Assembly: GCA_002733995.1 (NCBI GenBank)
Contig: NVXR01000006.1
Location: 62,001-126,000 of the forward strand
Reading direction: 5' to 3'
DNA: 64,000 bases
Source of the DNA: Desulfotalea sp.
Lineage (GTDB): Bacteria; Desulfobacterota; Desulfobulbia; Desulfobulbales; Desulfocapsaceae
In this document: one piece after another, positions 47,381-55,888 of the stretch
Layout of the letters: every line of letters starts with the position of its first letter
Numbering within the stretch: the first letter of the stretch is position 1
Notes under the pieces: model-generated
Seen by the model: only the letters and a program-made list of their open reading frames with translations
What the model was told of the DNA's origin: nothing
Database searches by the model: none
Program-made: the position numbers and the translations under genes

Positions 47381-47398
47381 GTTTCTATTAATAGAAAC
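47381..47398. promoter_or_regulatory. Perfect 18-bp palindrome, candidate TrpR operator
   Basis: GTTTCTATTAATAGAAAC is an exact palindrome ending four bases before the start codon of the TrpR-TrpB gene. TrpR proteins bind palindromic operators with a CTAG-type core; this site has CTATTAATAG. Its overlap with the expected ribosome-binding region suggests repression of its own gene. Inferred. Confidence 0.6.
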
Positions 47399-47402
47399 AT
47401 GT

Positions 47403-48899
47403 ATGAACTCAAAAAAAGAACTTATACAAATTATTGCCTCAATTTCTGAGGTAACTGAGATAGAGGGACTTTTCTCAGAACTTCTGACGACCCAGGAGTT
47501 AAAGACTATCACCATGAGATGGCGGATCTTAAAGGAGCTGTATCAGGGTGAGCCTCAACGCGCAATTGCCGCTCGTCACAGGATAAGTCTGTGTAAGATC
47601 ACCCGGGGTTCAAAACAGCTGAAAAAGAAAAATTCCGTTACAAGGAAGTTGCTGAAAAAAATTTATGAAGGAGAGAACACAATGAGCTCAGATATGAAAG
47701 ATATCGCCATGCCGGATGATAAAGGTTTTTTCGGTGAGTACGGTGGTAGTTTTATTCCACCGGTTTTGGAGGATATCCTTACTGAAATTAAAGACGCATA
47801 TCTTGAGATTGTAAAAGATCCGAGTTTTCACGAAGAGTTAAACATGCTCTATCGGGATTTTGTTGGTCGTCCAAGCCCTCTCTTTCACATGAAAAACATG
47901 TCAGAGAAAATCGGTGGTGCTCAGATTTACCTCAAACGAGAAGATTTGAATCATACAGGCGCACATAAGATAAATCACTGTCTGGGTGAGGCGCTTCTTT
48001 GTAAAAAAATGGGCAAAAAGAAGATTATTGCTGAAACTGGTGCAGGACAGCATGGGGTTGCCTTGGCAACTGCAGCCGTTCTCGTTGGCCTGGAATGCGA
48101 TATCTACATGGGTGAAATCGATATTGTTAAAGAACGCCCTAACGTTATACGCATGAAGATTTTAGGCGCCAATGTCATCCCTGTTGGCCGGGGCACCAAA
48201 ACGCTTAAAGATGCTGTTGACGCGGCGTTTGAAGCCTATCTTGAGGATCCTGTTGATCAATTCTACGCCATCGGTTCCGTGGTGGGACCCCATCCGTTTC
48301 CCATGATGGTTCGAGACTTTCAGGCTGTTGTGGGTAATGAGGCAAGGGTTCAGTTTCAAGAAAAATATGGAAAGTTACCTGATAATCTGGTGGCCTGTGT
48401 TGGTGGCGGCTCAAATGCCATAGGGCTTTTCCAGGCTTTTCTCCAAGATTCTGAGGTTGCAATGCACGGGGTGGAGCCTGGCGGCCGCGGCTTTGGTGTA
48501 GGTGATCATGCTGCAACCCTGAGCAAAGGTAAGCCAGGGGTCATCCATGGCTTTAAATGTTATCTGCTCCAGGATGAAGAGGGTGAGCCACAGCCCGTGT
48601 ATTCCGTCGCTAGTGGGCTCGATTATCCAGGTGTTGGACCCCAGCATAGTTTGTTAAAAGACTTAGGCAGGGTGCAGTATGTGACGGCCACAGACACAGA
48701 GGCAATTGAAGCGTTCTTTGCCCTGTCGAGGACCGAAGGGATTATTCCGGCTATTGAAAGTGCCCATGCCATGGCCTATGCGATGAAACTGGCCAAAACA
48801 CTCGGCCCGGATCAGACCATTCTGGTCAATCTCTCCGGCCGTGGTGACAAGGATATTGATTTTGTTGTTGAGCAGTATGGCAAAGAATATGGCCTGTAA
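47403..48899 (+). CDS. TrpR-TrpB in-frame fusion (Trp repressor / tryptophan synthase beta)
   Basis: One 498-residue reading frame without internal stop. Residues about 1-92 are a TrpR-type repressor ([16 protein letters not shown], then [10 protein letters not shown], the ITRGS motif of the recognition helix). Residues about 100-498 are a full Trp[14 protein letters not shown] lysine in [10 protein letters not shown] (K189), catalytic glutamate in [10 protein letters not shown] (E211), GGGSNA and SGRGDKD. TrpB condenses indole with serine to tryptophan. A strong ribosome site before an internal ATG at 47682 implies that free TrpB may also be made. No trpA or other trp gene is in the window, suggesting indole salvage. 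An 18-bp palindrome precedes the start. Confidence 0.88.
   Translation: MNSKKELIQIIASISEVTEIEGLFSELLTTQELKTITMRWRILKELYQGEPQRAIAARHRISLCKITRGSKQLKKKNSVTRKLLKKIYEGENTMSSDMKDIAMPDDKGFFGEYGGSFIPPVLEDILTEIKDAYLEIVKDPSFHEELNMLYRDFVGRPSPLFHMKNMSEKIGGAQIYLKREDLNHTGAHKINHCLGEALLCKKMGKKKIIAETGAGQHGVALATAAVLVGLECDIYMGEIDIVKERPNVIRMKILGANVIPVGRGTKTLKDAVDAAFEAYLEDPVDQFYAIGSVVGPHPFPMMVRDFQAVVGNEARVQFQEKYGKLPDNLVACVGGGSNAIGLFQAFLQDSEVAMHGVEPGGRGFGVGDHAATLSKGKPGVIHGFKCYLLQDEEGEPQPVYSVASGLDYPGVGPQHSLLKDLGRVQYVTATDTEAIEAFFALSRTEGIIPAIESAHAMAYAMKLAKTLGPDQTILVNLSGRGDKDIDFVVEQYGKEYGL
47668..47684 (+). promoter_or_regulatory. Internal ribosome-binding site and TrpB start
   Basis: AAGGAG at 47668-47673 lies eight bases before ATG 47682 inside the fused frame, exactly at the junction between the TrpR and TrpB parts. 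It could give a separate 405-residue TrpB. Confidence 0.6.
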
Positions 48900-48935
48900 A
48901 AGCAATCTGTTGTAGTCATCGTTTCTCTGCTTTCC

Positions 48936-48971
48936 CCCCTCCTCCAGTATTTCCTCGCGGGGAGGGGCTTT
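48936..48971 (+). terminator. Possible terminator after the TrpR-TrpB gene
   Basis: CCCCTCC (48936-48942) pairs with GGAGGGG (48961-48967), loop of 18 bases, followed by CTTTGG. The loop is long and the T-run short. Confidence 0.4.
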
Positions 48972-49009
48972 GGTCATTTCCCCCTGCATGAAAAATGTTG
49001 CTGAATAGC

Positions 49010-49054
49010 TTGACCTGTTAATAATAATTAACTACAATTAGTATTGATTATTAA
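49010..49054 (+). promoter_or_regulatory. Sigma-70 promoter with AT-rich operator
   Basis: TTGACC (49010-49015) and TACAAT (49033-49038) are separated by 17 bases. An AT-rich inverted repeat TTAATAAT (49018-49025) and ATTATTAA (49047-49054) flanks the -10, consistent with Fur-family autoregulation. Confidence 0.6.
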
Positions 49055-49073
49055 TAGTAGGAGGAAGTTGCTT

Positions 49074-49481
49074 ATGCAGCTAAGAATGACAAACCAGCGG
49101 GAGATGATTCTCCGCGAATTAGTAAAAAATAAACAACATTTCACCGCAGATGAGCTCTATGATATCGTAAAAAAGCTGATGCCGCGCATCAGCCTTGCTA
49201 CGGTGTACAGGAATCTTGAAATACTTTCAGAAGCTGGCATTATCGGCAAGCTAGAAATAAGCGGCCGACAGAAAAGATTTGATTATGATCCGGAAGATCA
49301 TGATCATATCTACTGTGTTGTCTGCCAGCGTGTGGACAATCTCAATATTGATCGAACAGGTGATGAGGCCAAGAGACTTGCTTTAGTGGAAGGGTACGCC
49401 GTAAGTGGATACCGCCTGGAAGTAATAGGTATATGTCAGAACTGTCAAAACAAAGAGAAGGCAAAGGAGAAAAAGCAATGA
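49074..49481 (+). CDS. Fur-family regulator (second copy)
   Basis: A 135-residue Fur-family protein. Start ATG 49074 has GGAGG upstream. The winged helix includes QREMILRELVKNKQHF and RISLATVYRNLEIL; the dimer domain carries DHDHIYC and CxxC pairs (CVVCQ, CQNCQ). PerR or Fur subtype is uncertain, as the subtype-determining residues cannot be decided by eye. It overlaps the next small gene by four bases. Confidence 0.87.
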   Translation: MQLRMTNQREMILRELVKNKQHFTADELYDIVKKLMPRISLATVYRNLEILSEAGIIGKLEISGRQKRFDYDPEDHDHIYCVVCQRVDNLNIDRTGDEAKRLALVEGYAVSGYRLEVIGICQNCQNKEKAKEKKQ

Positions 49482-49690
49482 GTGAAGTGGCTGGCGAAAC
49501 AAAACAGATTTTAGAGGCCCTTGCACAGTGTGCTACGCCCTGTGGTAATAAAGATATCGCTGAGGCTACCGGTATTGACAAAAAGGTGGTCAGCAAAGAA
49601 ATAACGGCCCTGAAGAAGAAGGGTCTGGTGGATAGCCCCGTGCGCTGTAAGTATGGGATTACCGCTGAGGGGAAATCTGTTCTCGGCTGA
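49478..49690 (+). CDS. Small winged-helix DNA-binding protein
   Basis: A 70-residue protein starting at ATG 49478, overlapping the Fur-family stop codon (ATGA) and preceded by AAGGAG. The pattern GNKDIAEATGIDKKVVSKEI followed by ALKKKGLVDSPVRCKYGITA is a winged helix-turn-helix of MarR/TrmB type. Two cysteines (QCATPC) near residue 18 could bind metal. Tight coupling suggests joint function with the Fur-family regulator. Confidence 0.75.
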   Translation: MSEVAGETKQILEALAQCATPCGNKDIAEATGIDKKVVSKEITALKKKGLVDSPVRCKYGITAEGKSVLG

Positions 49691-49966
49691 GACTTTTTTA
49701 ATAAAAAGGACGCCCCCAGCTTTTGATCGCTTTGTCTCGAACACCTTGTTGGTGCTAAGGTGCTGAGTGTGTTGCGGTTCGATCACTATGGCGGCATGGG
49801 CCATGTTGTTTCTGCTTAAGGTAGTCGTTGTCGAGTGTGGTTGGTGGGGTATGGGCAGGCGGGGGAAGGATCCTGTCTGTCCTATTTTTTTTAAAGCGGT
49901 TACATCCTCTGCTTGAGTTGATGTCCCTAGGAGATTGGGGAGAGACGCTGTCGCAGTATTGCTCTT

Positions 49967-50416
49967 TTACAAGAGTAGCTGCCGGAGGCTGTCAAGGCCT
50001 GTCTCTGTATGACTGCTGCTGAGGATTATCTCTTTTATGCCCGCATTTTTCAGGAACAGTTCGGCGCGGTTAGTGTTCGCCCCTGTGGCATCGACTTTTG
50101 AAATAATGCCGATGATTTTTCGGTTGAACATAGAGGCAAATAGAGGCGGAAACAAGCTGTTGTTGCGGGTGGAATCTTGAACGAGGGCGAGGATGTCGCA
50201 GTCTATAGAGGCGGTGATAAGGGCGTGGTAAAAGCGTCTGTTTTCTAAGAATTCACCCGGGGTGTTGATGAACTGGCCGCAGTATTCTACCGCCATGGCG
50301 CGGTGGGAGCGATACTCTCTCCCAGAGAGGGCTCGGATGAGAGAGCTTTTTCCCACACGAGTTTCTCCAACAAACATCATTTTCTTCTGCTTACTTTTTG
50401 TGTGCATCTCAGACAC
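49967..50416 (-). CDS. EutP/PduV-family small GTPase
   Basis: A 149-residue Ras-like P-loop GTPase with Walker A MFVGETRVGKSSLIRAL, the switch/Walker B region INTPGEFLENRRFYHAL and G4-like GIISKVDA. EutP/PduV proteins are associated with bacterial microcompartments, PduV being linked to compartment positioning. It is the last gene of the BMC operon, four bases after the EutS-like gene. Confidence 0.85.
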   Translation of the reverse strand: MSEMHTKSKQKKMMFVGETRVGKSSLIRALSGREYRSHRAMAVEYCGQFINTPGEFLENRRFYHALITASIDCDILALVQDSTRNNSLFPPLFASMFNRKIIGIISKVDATGANTNRAELFLKNAGIKEIILSSSHTETGLDSLRQLLL

Positions 50417-50420
50417 CGGC

Positions 50421-50780
50421 CTAGGATCGTGTCATTTCGGCGATGGAGTAGTGCAGTACATTGTCAAAGTAGCGGAGTACTTCCTCAACAGCAGCTTCAA
50501 TACTTCCAATGTCGCCCAGGAGTAGTAACGATCCTCCAAAGCGGTCCAGAAAGCCGATGTCTACAGCTGCCGCCTTGGTGGCCACGTCCGCTGCAATGAT
50601 TACGCCTTCGTATGGGGTGATAGTAAGGATACCAATGGCACCCGATGATTCATCATCCAGGCCTAACTTGAGATAAAGAGATCGATGGGGGCTGGCGATA
50701 ACATGGGCAAGAGTCACCTGCTTTCCTGGAACATATTCCTGGATTATTCGCTGTTTCTGGTCTGTACTGTGTTCCGACAT
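50421..50780 (-). CDS. EutS/PduU-type circularly permuted BMC shell protein
   Basis: A 119-residue shell protein. Start ATG 50780 follows AAGGAG; upstream in-frame codons to 50834 are outside the family. The sequence RIIQEYVPGKQVTLAHVIA, GILTITPYEGVIIAADVATK and GSLLLLGDIGSIEAAVEEVL is that of EutS/PduU, where the pore is closed by an N-terminal barrel. Forms hexameric facets of the compartment. Confidence 0.87.
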   Translation of the reverse strand: MSEHSTDQKQRIIQEYVPGKQVTLAHVIASPHRSLYLKLGLDDESSGAIGILTITPYEGVIIAADVATKAAAVDIGFLDRFGGSLLLLGDIGSIEAAVEEVLRYFDNVLHYSIAEMTRS

Positions 50781-51073
50781 GTTTGACTCCTTACTCTTCT
50801 CTGGGCACATGGCTAGCAGCCTATAAGCCACCACCTGAAGTTTTCTTGGCTATTATTCTCTTCTAACTACTCGCTTGTTTATCGAATATCATACCGTCTC
50901 GGCACCTGGTGATATAAGCTGGGATGGGTATCTGTAGTAAATCATTATCAGCTAATGCAAAACAAGAAATTGATTTTTAAGGCACCCGTCCCGCGTCTGT
51001 AACTGTTGTTTTGTCTGGTCCATAGTCGTTTAATTGAACCGGAGCAGGATATAGCTACTCTCTACGAGGACAA

Positions 51074-51105
51074 CTATTTACCACCGTTGCAGTGGTGGTA
51101 AATAG
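51074..51105 (-). repeat. Strong intercistronic hairpin after the PduT-like gene
   Basis: CTATTTACCACC (51074-51085) and GGTGGTAAATAG (51094-51105) form a perfect 12-bp stem with an 8-nt loop, 12 bases beyond the stop of the minus-strand shell gene at 51117. No long T-run follows, so it may be a partial terminator or an RNA-stabilising element before the eutS/eutP-like genes. Confidence 0.65.
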
Positions 51106-51116
51106 AAACGTGACCT

Positions 51117-51668
51117 TTACAGAAGATGAGCCTTGAGTTCTTCACTGGGAGAAGCCATAACCACGTGACTGAGAACGGGACCGGCATCTTTTACACCGGC
51201 AACACCGCTTTCTACAGAGGCTGTAACAGAACCCACATCCCCTGTCATAGTTACATAGGCCTTACCGCCAAGTCCTGCAGCCATGCGAATCTCTATGAGT
51301 TGAACTTCGCCTGCCTTGGCAGCGGCATCCGCTGCGAGGATGCAGGAAGCTGTGGTGCTGGTCTCGATAACACCGAGGGCATCGATTTTTGGAATAATTG
51401 TTGTACCGTTGAGTGCGGGGAGTACATCCATATGCACGCTGGCAATGGTGAACCAGTCAACGGCCATATCTTTGGCGATATCTCGGCCGACTTCAACAGC
51501 GCTTTGAACCGCCCCTGTGTCGCCGGTAATTATGACAAGATATCGTCCGGGGCAGGTTGGTCGAGCCATCATCAGCTTTACATCCGCGCTCTTAACCATT
51601 TCATCTGCGACATGCATGCCCCAGGCAATGCTATTTAGTTCAACGCAACCGATAGTGCGTAAATTCAT
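51117..51668 (-). CDS. PduT-like BMC shell trimer protein, Fe-S candidate (copy 1)
   Basis: A 183-residue protein with two BMC domains (about 4-90 and 97-180). It follows PduT closely: IGCVELNSIAWGMHVADEMV, then RPTCPGRYLVIITGD with the cysteine (C39) that in PduT binds a 4Fe-4S cluster at the trimer pore, then DALGVIETSTTASCILAAD. Probably a shell conduit for electrons. It directly follows the PduS-like flavoprotein gene, its known partner in pdu operons. Confidence 0.87.
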   Translation of the reverse strand: MNLRTIGCVELNSIAWGMHVADEMVKSADVKLMMARPTCPGRYLVIITGDTGAVQSAVEVGRDIAKDMAVDWFTIASVHMDVLPALNGTTIIPKIDALGVIETSTTASCILAADAAAKAGEVQLIEIRMAAGLGGKAYVTMTGDVGSVTASVESGVAGVKDAGPVLSHVVMASPSEELKAHLL

Positions 51669-51683
51669 TGTATTTCTCCTCGA

Positions 51684-53012
51684 TCAGGCTCTGATGGTAA
51701 CTTTACCATCACCAATTGCTTCTATCGTGCCGTCAATACTGGCGTGTATCCGTGCTCCCATAGCACCTGGGGGTATTTCCCCGATGAGATCTCCAAGAGA
51801 TACTCTGTCACCCACGGACACCGTGCAGATTGCAGGTGAGCCGATATGTTGGCCAAGGGGAATAGTGACCTTTGAGGTCGTTGCGGCTCCTGCGTATTCG
51901 GCATGGGCCTCATAGTCGCAGAGGTTGAGGCGTTGGATCAGACGACTTGTTGGAATGGCGCGACTTTTTCTATAGGGCTGAATCTCTGGTGGTGTGTCCG
52001 GTGTTTTCCAGGTGATACCAGCTTTCATGAGTTGTTTCTTGATCTGGGCGTTGACCTCCCGTGGGGAGATCATCATGGGGCAGGCGAACTTTTCACATAT
52101 GCCACATTCGGAGCAGAGCAAAGCCTCACGGGCGATCTCACTGTCAAGCACCTGGGACTCCAGTACCCGCATGAGTTTATGCGGATGAAGAGAGTGGCCC
52201 AACAGGTTTCTTGGGCACAGGTCGGTACAACGGGTACACTGGCAGCAGATAGTGTTAGTGATACGGCGTATCTTTGCAGGATCCATGACCTTACCTGCGA
52301 CAACTGTATGCTCGGGTGGGAGTAAGATGAGGCCGCTGGTGGTTTTGGTGATTGGCTGATAAATATCAGGCAGCACACGTCCCATCATAGGTCCGCCATC
52401 TACGACCCTGTAGTCGGCAATGGTGGGGCCACCTGCAAAATCGATAATATCAGCAACTGACATTCCCACAGGGGCCTGTAGGACCATGGGGTTTTTGATT
52501 TCACCTGTAATGGTGAGAAATCGTTGGGTGAGTGGGGTGTCTTCCATTGCCAGGGCAATGTTATACATCGTTTCAACGTTGCTGACTACGGCACCCACCT
52601 GCAGAGGAATACCACGCTCGGGAACGGTTCGGCCCAATACTTCCTGGACCATCACTTGCTCGTCCCCCGCGGGATAAAAATCTTCGAGTTCAAAGGCCTG
52701 CAGACGGCCCGTCTTGTCTTTTGCAACTGCGGCAAGAACGGAGGCCATGGCCTTTTTATGCTTGCCCTTTAGGCAGATAATGCCTTTTTGGGCACCGGTA
52801 CAGTCAAGAAGCGCATTCAGGCCGAGGATGACAGTGTCAATAGCAGTCTCGAGGAGATACGGATCACTCATAAGGAGCGGCTCACAGGAGGCACCGTTTA
52901 CCAGAACGGTATCAACTGTAGCACCAGCTTTTACATGGGTGGGCAGACCAGCACCGCCGGCACCGACCACACCACATTCTTTAATCTTATCTAATATATG
53001 TTTGCTCATCAT
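51684..53012 (-). CDS. PduS/RnfC-like flavoprotein, BMC-associated
   Basis: A 442-residue NADH- and FMN-linked Fe-S protein. N-terminal GVVGAGGAGLPTHVKAG is the nucleotide-binding signature of the RnfC/NuoF-like fold; an SLBB domain follows (about 160-260), then two 4Fe-4S motifs (CCQCTRCTDLCPRN and CSECGICEKFACPM) and a C-terminal domain. PduS reduces cobalamin in B12-dependent compartments, but no cobalamin enzyme is present here, so its acceptor is probably a PduT-like shell cluster or the activase CutD. Lies 15 bases upstream of the PduT-like gene. Confidence 0.87.
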   Translation of the reverse strand: MMSKHILDKIKECGVVGAGGAGLPTHVKAGATVDTVLVNGASCEPLLMSDPYLLETAIDTVILGLNALLDCTGAQKGIICLKGKHKKAMASVLAAVAKDKTGRLQAFELEDFYPAGDEQVMVQEVLGRTVPERGIPLQVGAVVSNVETMYNIALAMEDTPLTQRFLTITGEIKNPMVLQAPVGMSVADIIDFAGGPTIADYRVVDGGPMMGRVLPDIYQPITKTTSGLILLPPEHTVVAGKVMDPAKIRRITNTICCQCTRCTDLCPRNLLGHSLHPHKLMRVLESQVLDSEIAREALLCSECGICEKFACPMMISPREVNAQIKKQLMKAGITWKTPDTPPEIQPYRKSRAIPTSRLIQRLNLCDYEAHAEYAGAATTSKVTIPLGQHIGSPAICTVSVGDRVSLGDLIGEIPPGAMGARIHASIDGTIEAIGDGKVTIRA

Positions 53013-53068
53013 ATCCTCTTTTCTACAGGGAAAGCACAGGAACTAGGCCGCAGCCCACGTGCTGGGTC

Positions 53069-54190
53069 TTACCAGGCCTGTTGTAACAGTTCGGTTATAT
53101 CCCTATGGGATGGTCGCCTTGGGTTGCCTTGGGTACAGATGTCTTGCAAAACGTTTCCGGCCATAACCTCAAGATGATTCTGGAAATCACTGTTGCTAAT
53201 TTTGAGAGATCCAATGCCCAGGGGAATGCCCATGCTTGTATTCAATGCAGATACCGCCTCAATGAGGCTTGCGGTACCTTCTTCCACCGTTGTTGCTGGA
53301 AGCGATAGCATAAGAGCGATTTCCTGGAAGCGGATGCCTGCATCAAAGCTGTTATAGCGGATCACATGGGGAAGAATAACTGCATTGGCAAGTCCATGGG
53401 GGATGTGGAAGATACCGCCGAGGCTATGAGCTATGCTGTGGGTGACACCCAGGCCACTGTTACTAAAGGCCATGCCAGCCATGCAGGAACTGAGTAGCAT
53501 GTTTTCACGGGCCTCCATATCGTCACCATTTTTAAAGGCCCTGAACAGGTATTTAAAAACATAACGGATGGCGTGTTTTGCGTAGATGGTGGTGAAGGCA
53601 TTCGCCTGGCGTGAAGTGTAGGCCTCTATGGCATGGGTTAAAACATCCATACCGGTTGTGGCTGTAACGAAGGGCGGTAGTGTCCGGGTAAAACGGGCGT
53701 CGAGAATTGCTACGTCGGGAATCAAAAGTTCGTCGCAGAGCGGGATTTTGATCTCTTTTACCTTATCTGTTACCACCGCAATATCTGTCACTTCAGAGCC
53801 GGTACCACTGGTGGTGGGAATCGCAATCAGGGTTGGCTTTGTACCATTTGTTGTAGCTTTATGGGCAAAATAGGCAATGGCCTTGGCCGCATCAATGGGT
53901 GATCCGCCTCCAAGGGCAATGATCAGATCCGCCTTTTTTTGCAGGCAGAGTTTGGCCCCTTTGGTTACAGTTTCAAGTGACGGGTCCGATTCGACATCAG
54001 CAAAAACAGTATGCGGTACTCCGTTTCGGTCGAGATAACTAATTACTCGGTCTGCAAATCCGGTTTTTACCATAAAAGCATCGGTAACGATCAAGGCATG
54101 TTTGGCGGTCAGATCATCAAGGGCATCCATCGCGTCTTTGCCGTAGCAGATTTTTGTTTTGCTGTAAAACTGTGTCACCAAAATCTCCAT
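53069..54190 (-). CDS. Iron-containing alcohol dehydrogenase, BMC-associated
   Basis: A 373-residue group III alcohol dehydrogenase. NAD-binding GGGSPIDAAKAIAY and TSGTGSEVTDIAVV, and metal-binding residues in GLGVTHSIAHSLGGIFHIPH, are intact. In this operon it should reduce acetaldehyde to ethanol and recycle NAD+ within the compartment (PduQ/EutG role). No obvious encapsulation peptide at either end. Confidence 0.9.
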   Translation of the reverse strand: MEILVTQFYSKTKICYGKDAMDALDDLTAKHALIVTDAFMVKTGFADRVISYLDRNGVPHTVFADVESDPSLETVTKGAKLCLQKKADLIIALGGGSPIDAAKAIAYFAHKATTNGTKPTLIAIPTTSGTGSEVTDIAVVTDKVKEIKIPLCDELLIPDVAILDARFTRTLPPFVTATTGMDVLTHAIEAYTSRQANAFTTIYAKHAIRYVFKYLFRAFKNGDDMEARENMLLSSCMAGMAFSNSGLGVTHSIAHSLGGIFHIPHGLANAVILPHVIRYNSFDAGIRFQEIALMLSLPATTVEEGTASLIEAVSALNTSMGIPLGIGSLKISNSDFQNHLEVMAGNVLQDICTQGNPRRPSHRDITELLQQAW

Positions 54191-54237
54191 TATATCCAGT
54201 ATGTATTCGTTTTAGGTAATGCAGGAAGAACGTTGAG

Positions 54238-54274
54238 GGCATAGACCACACGAATAGGCCGTATGGTCTATGCC
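54238..54274 (-). repeat. Intercistronic hairpin after BMC-H gene
   Basis: GGCATAGACCA (54238-54248) and TGGTCTATGCC (54264-54274) form a perfect 11-bp stem, between the shell gene ending at 54284 and the dehydrogenase starting at 54190. It may tune expression across the junction. Confidence 0.55.
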
Positions 54275-54283
54275 TTGCTGATC

Positions 54284-54565
54284 TTATTTTCCTACTTGTT
54301 TAGGTAAAAGGATTTCGACTTCACTATGGGGACGTGGAATAACGTGAACACTCTTGAGTTCACCCACCCGCTCTGCAGCAGCAGCGCCGGCGTCGGTTGC
54401 AGCTTTAACAGCTCCGACATCACCACGAACCATAACGGTAACAAGTCCACCGCCAACCTGCTCACGGCCTACGATTTCAACGTTAGCGGCCTTAACCATT
54501 GCATCAGCTGCTTCAATTGCACCAACAAGTCCTCTAGTTTCAATCATACCAAGTGCATTCATCAT
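54284..54565 (-). CDS. BMC-H shell protein (PduA/EutM type, copy 1)
   Basis: A 93-residue single-domain hexameric shell protein: [40 protein letters not shown] and [17 protein letters not shown] precedes the ATG. Very similar to the shell protein at 58137-58430 (only a few substitutions in the core), pointing to a duplication. Confidence 0.93.
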   Translation of the reverse strand: MMNALGMIETRGLVGAIEAADAMVKAANVEIVGREQVGGGLVTVMVRGDVGAVKAATDAGAAAAERVGELKSVHVIPRPHSEVEILLPKQVGK

Positions 54566-54704
54566 GTTACTCTCCTTATTGTTTATTTGTGAAAGCGGGG
54601 AAATTCACCGAATCCACTTTGTTTACGAGACTTTAAAATGCTCGATGCGTTTGCAATCCCGGTATTTTGTCGTTCCGGCAAACGTCTCAATTGCAAAATC
54701 AAGA

Positions 54705-55043
54705 TCACATATTTTTCAAGGTATTAACGACCTGATAACTGATATCCATTAACTGCTGGGGATCTTCAATGCCGTATTCTTCTTTCACCATTGCGCCAAC
54801 GCCACACAACAGGCGTTCCATTTCTGCATTATCTGTGTCCTGCATGCAGTCTTGATCCGGGCTGGTAGATGCGCCGTCGCAACTGTCGTCGGGAGCACTC
54901 CCGTAAACGATGTTAATGTTCTGCTTTTTTAATTCGTCTTTGGCACCGGGGGTCAGGATCATACTGTTGTCAACATAGATCTTATTCTGTGTCTGACAGA
55001 TGAAAGACTTAAGGTTGCTCACCACTACAAGTTTCTTTTTCAT
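54705..55043 (-). CDS. BMC-operon protein of unknown function
   Basis: A 112-residue soluble protein. The N-terminal part (LKSFICQTQNKIYVDNSMIL then TPGAKDELKKQNINIVYG) resembles the start of EutT and related BMC proteins, where a polypeptide ends at a similar LTPxAxxxL motif; the acidic middle (DDSCDGASTSPDQDC) is Cys-rich and the end is helical. No family was firmly recognised. Located between a PduT-like and a BMC-H gene, four bases after the former. Confidence 0.65.
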   Translation of the reverse strand: MKKKLVVVSNLKSFICQTQNKIYVDNSMILTPGAKDELKKQNINIVYGSAPDDSCDGASTSPDQDCMQDTDNAEMERLLCGVGAMVKEEYGIEDPQQLMDISYQVVNTLKNM

Positions 55044-55046
55044 GCT

Positions 55047-55595
55047 TTACCTCACTCCCTTAATGAGAGATCTAACGACAGAGGCGTTGGGTCGTGGAAT
55101 CACAACCGCCTCAACAAGATTCTTACCTAAAACTGATTTTGCAATCTCTGTGGAATCTTGCACAGAGGCTACATCACCACCTATAACGAAATATGATTTT
55201 CCATTGATTCCTTGACCGGTCACAAACCGAAGTAGCTGAACATCGGCATGTTTAACCGCCGCATCGGCGGCAACAATACCCGTTGAAACATTACGACATT
55301 CAACAACACCAAGGGCACCGTCTCCGTAGACGACGCTCTGCTTCTGCAGGGCCGCCAGCAGTTGCGAAGAAACATTGGAAATAACAAAACTGCCAACAAG
55401 TGCACGGCCGGAATCCTGAGTGAGTTGTACAGCCGTAGCTACGGCATCTCTGTCTCCTGACACGAAAATTAAATATCTGCCCGAGCAAATGGTAGCGGCT
55501 CGGACGAGTTCTATGTCCGCCGCCTTCATCATTGCATCAGCAAGTTCAATTCCGACTGCGATGCTTTTTGTTTCAACAATACCGAGAGTATCCAT
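55047..55595 (-). CDS. PduT-like BMC shell trimer protein, Fe-S candidate (copy 2)
   Basis: A 182-residue two-BMC-domain protein. Start ATG 55595 begins MDTLGIVETKSIAVGIELAD; the in-frame stretch up to 55733 lies over the neighbouring gene and is not coding. It contains AATICSGRYLIFVSGD with the cysteine (C37) expected to hold the pore Fe-S cluster, and a second domain GALGVVECRNVSTGIVAADA. A second PduT homologue beside that at 51117. Confidence 0.85.
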   Translation of the reverse strand: MDTLGIVETKSIAVGIELADAMMKAADIELVRAATICSGRYLIFVSGDRDAVATAVQLTQDSGRALVGSFVISNVSSQLLAALQKQSVVYGDGALGVVECRNVSTGIVAADAAVKHADVQLLRFVTGQGINGKSYFVIGGDVASVQDSTEIAKSVLGKNLVEAVVIPRPNASVVRSLIKGVR

Positions 55596-55611
55596 GACCA
55601 AATCCTCTAAA

Positions 55612-55875
55612 TCAGCTCTCGCTGCCGTCAATGATGCCGACAATGGCCGCATCAACCGGAATGTTTGGATTATCGAATGCCTTACGGGCCGAACTGCCGG
55701 TAACCACAAGTACCGGTTCTCCGATTCCTGCACCTACACAGTCCACCGCGACGAAACTCTCATGTTCCTGTTCAGTGGTGATATCCATGCGACAGACTAT
55801 CATGAGTTTCAAGCCGTTTAAGGCTTCTTCTTTTCTGGTAGCCCAAACATTGCCGATAACCTTGCAAATAATCAT
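55612..55875 (-). CDS. BMC vertex pentamer protein (EutN/CcmL type)
   Basis: An 87-residue member of the EutN/CcmL family that closes the vertices of the icosahedral shell: MIICKVIGNVWATRKEEALN, FVAVDCVGAGIGEPVLVVTG, GSSARKAF and DAAIVGIID. A single copy is in view. Confidence 0.92.
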   Translation of the reverse strand: MIICKVIGNVWATRKEEALNGLKLMIVCRMDITTEQEHESFVAVDCVGAGIGEPVLVVTGSSARKAFDNPNIPVDAAIVGIIDGSES

Positions 55876-55888
55876 AATTGATACATCC

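Noticed and set aside
55596..55733. N-terminal extension of the second PduT-like protein
   Set aside because: The extension would overlap the vertex-protein gene and does not resemble a BMC domain; translation is placed at ATG 55595.
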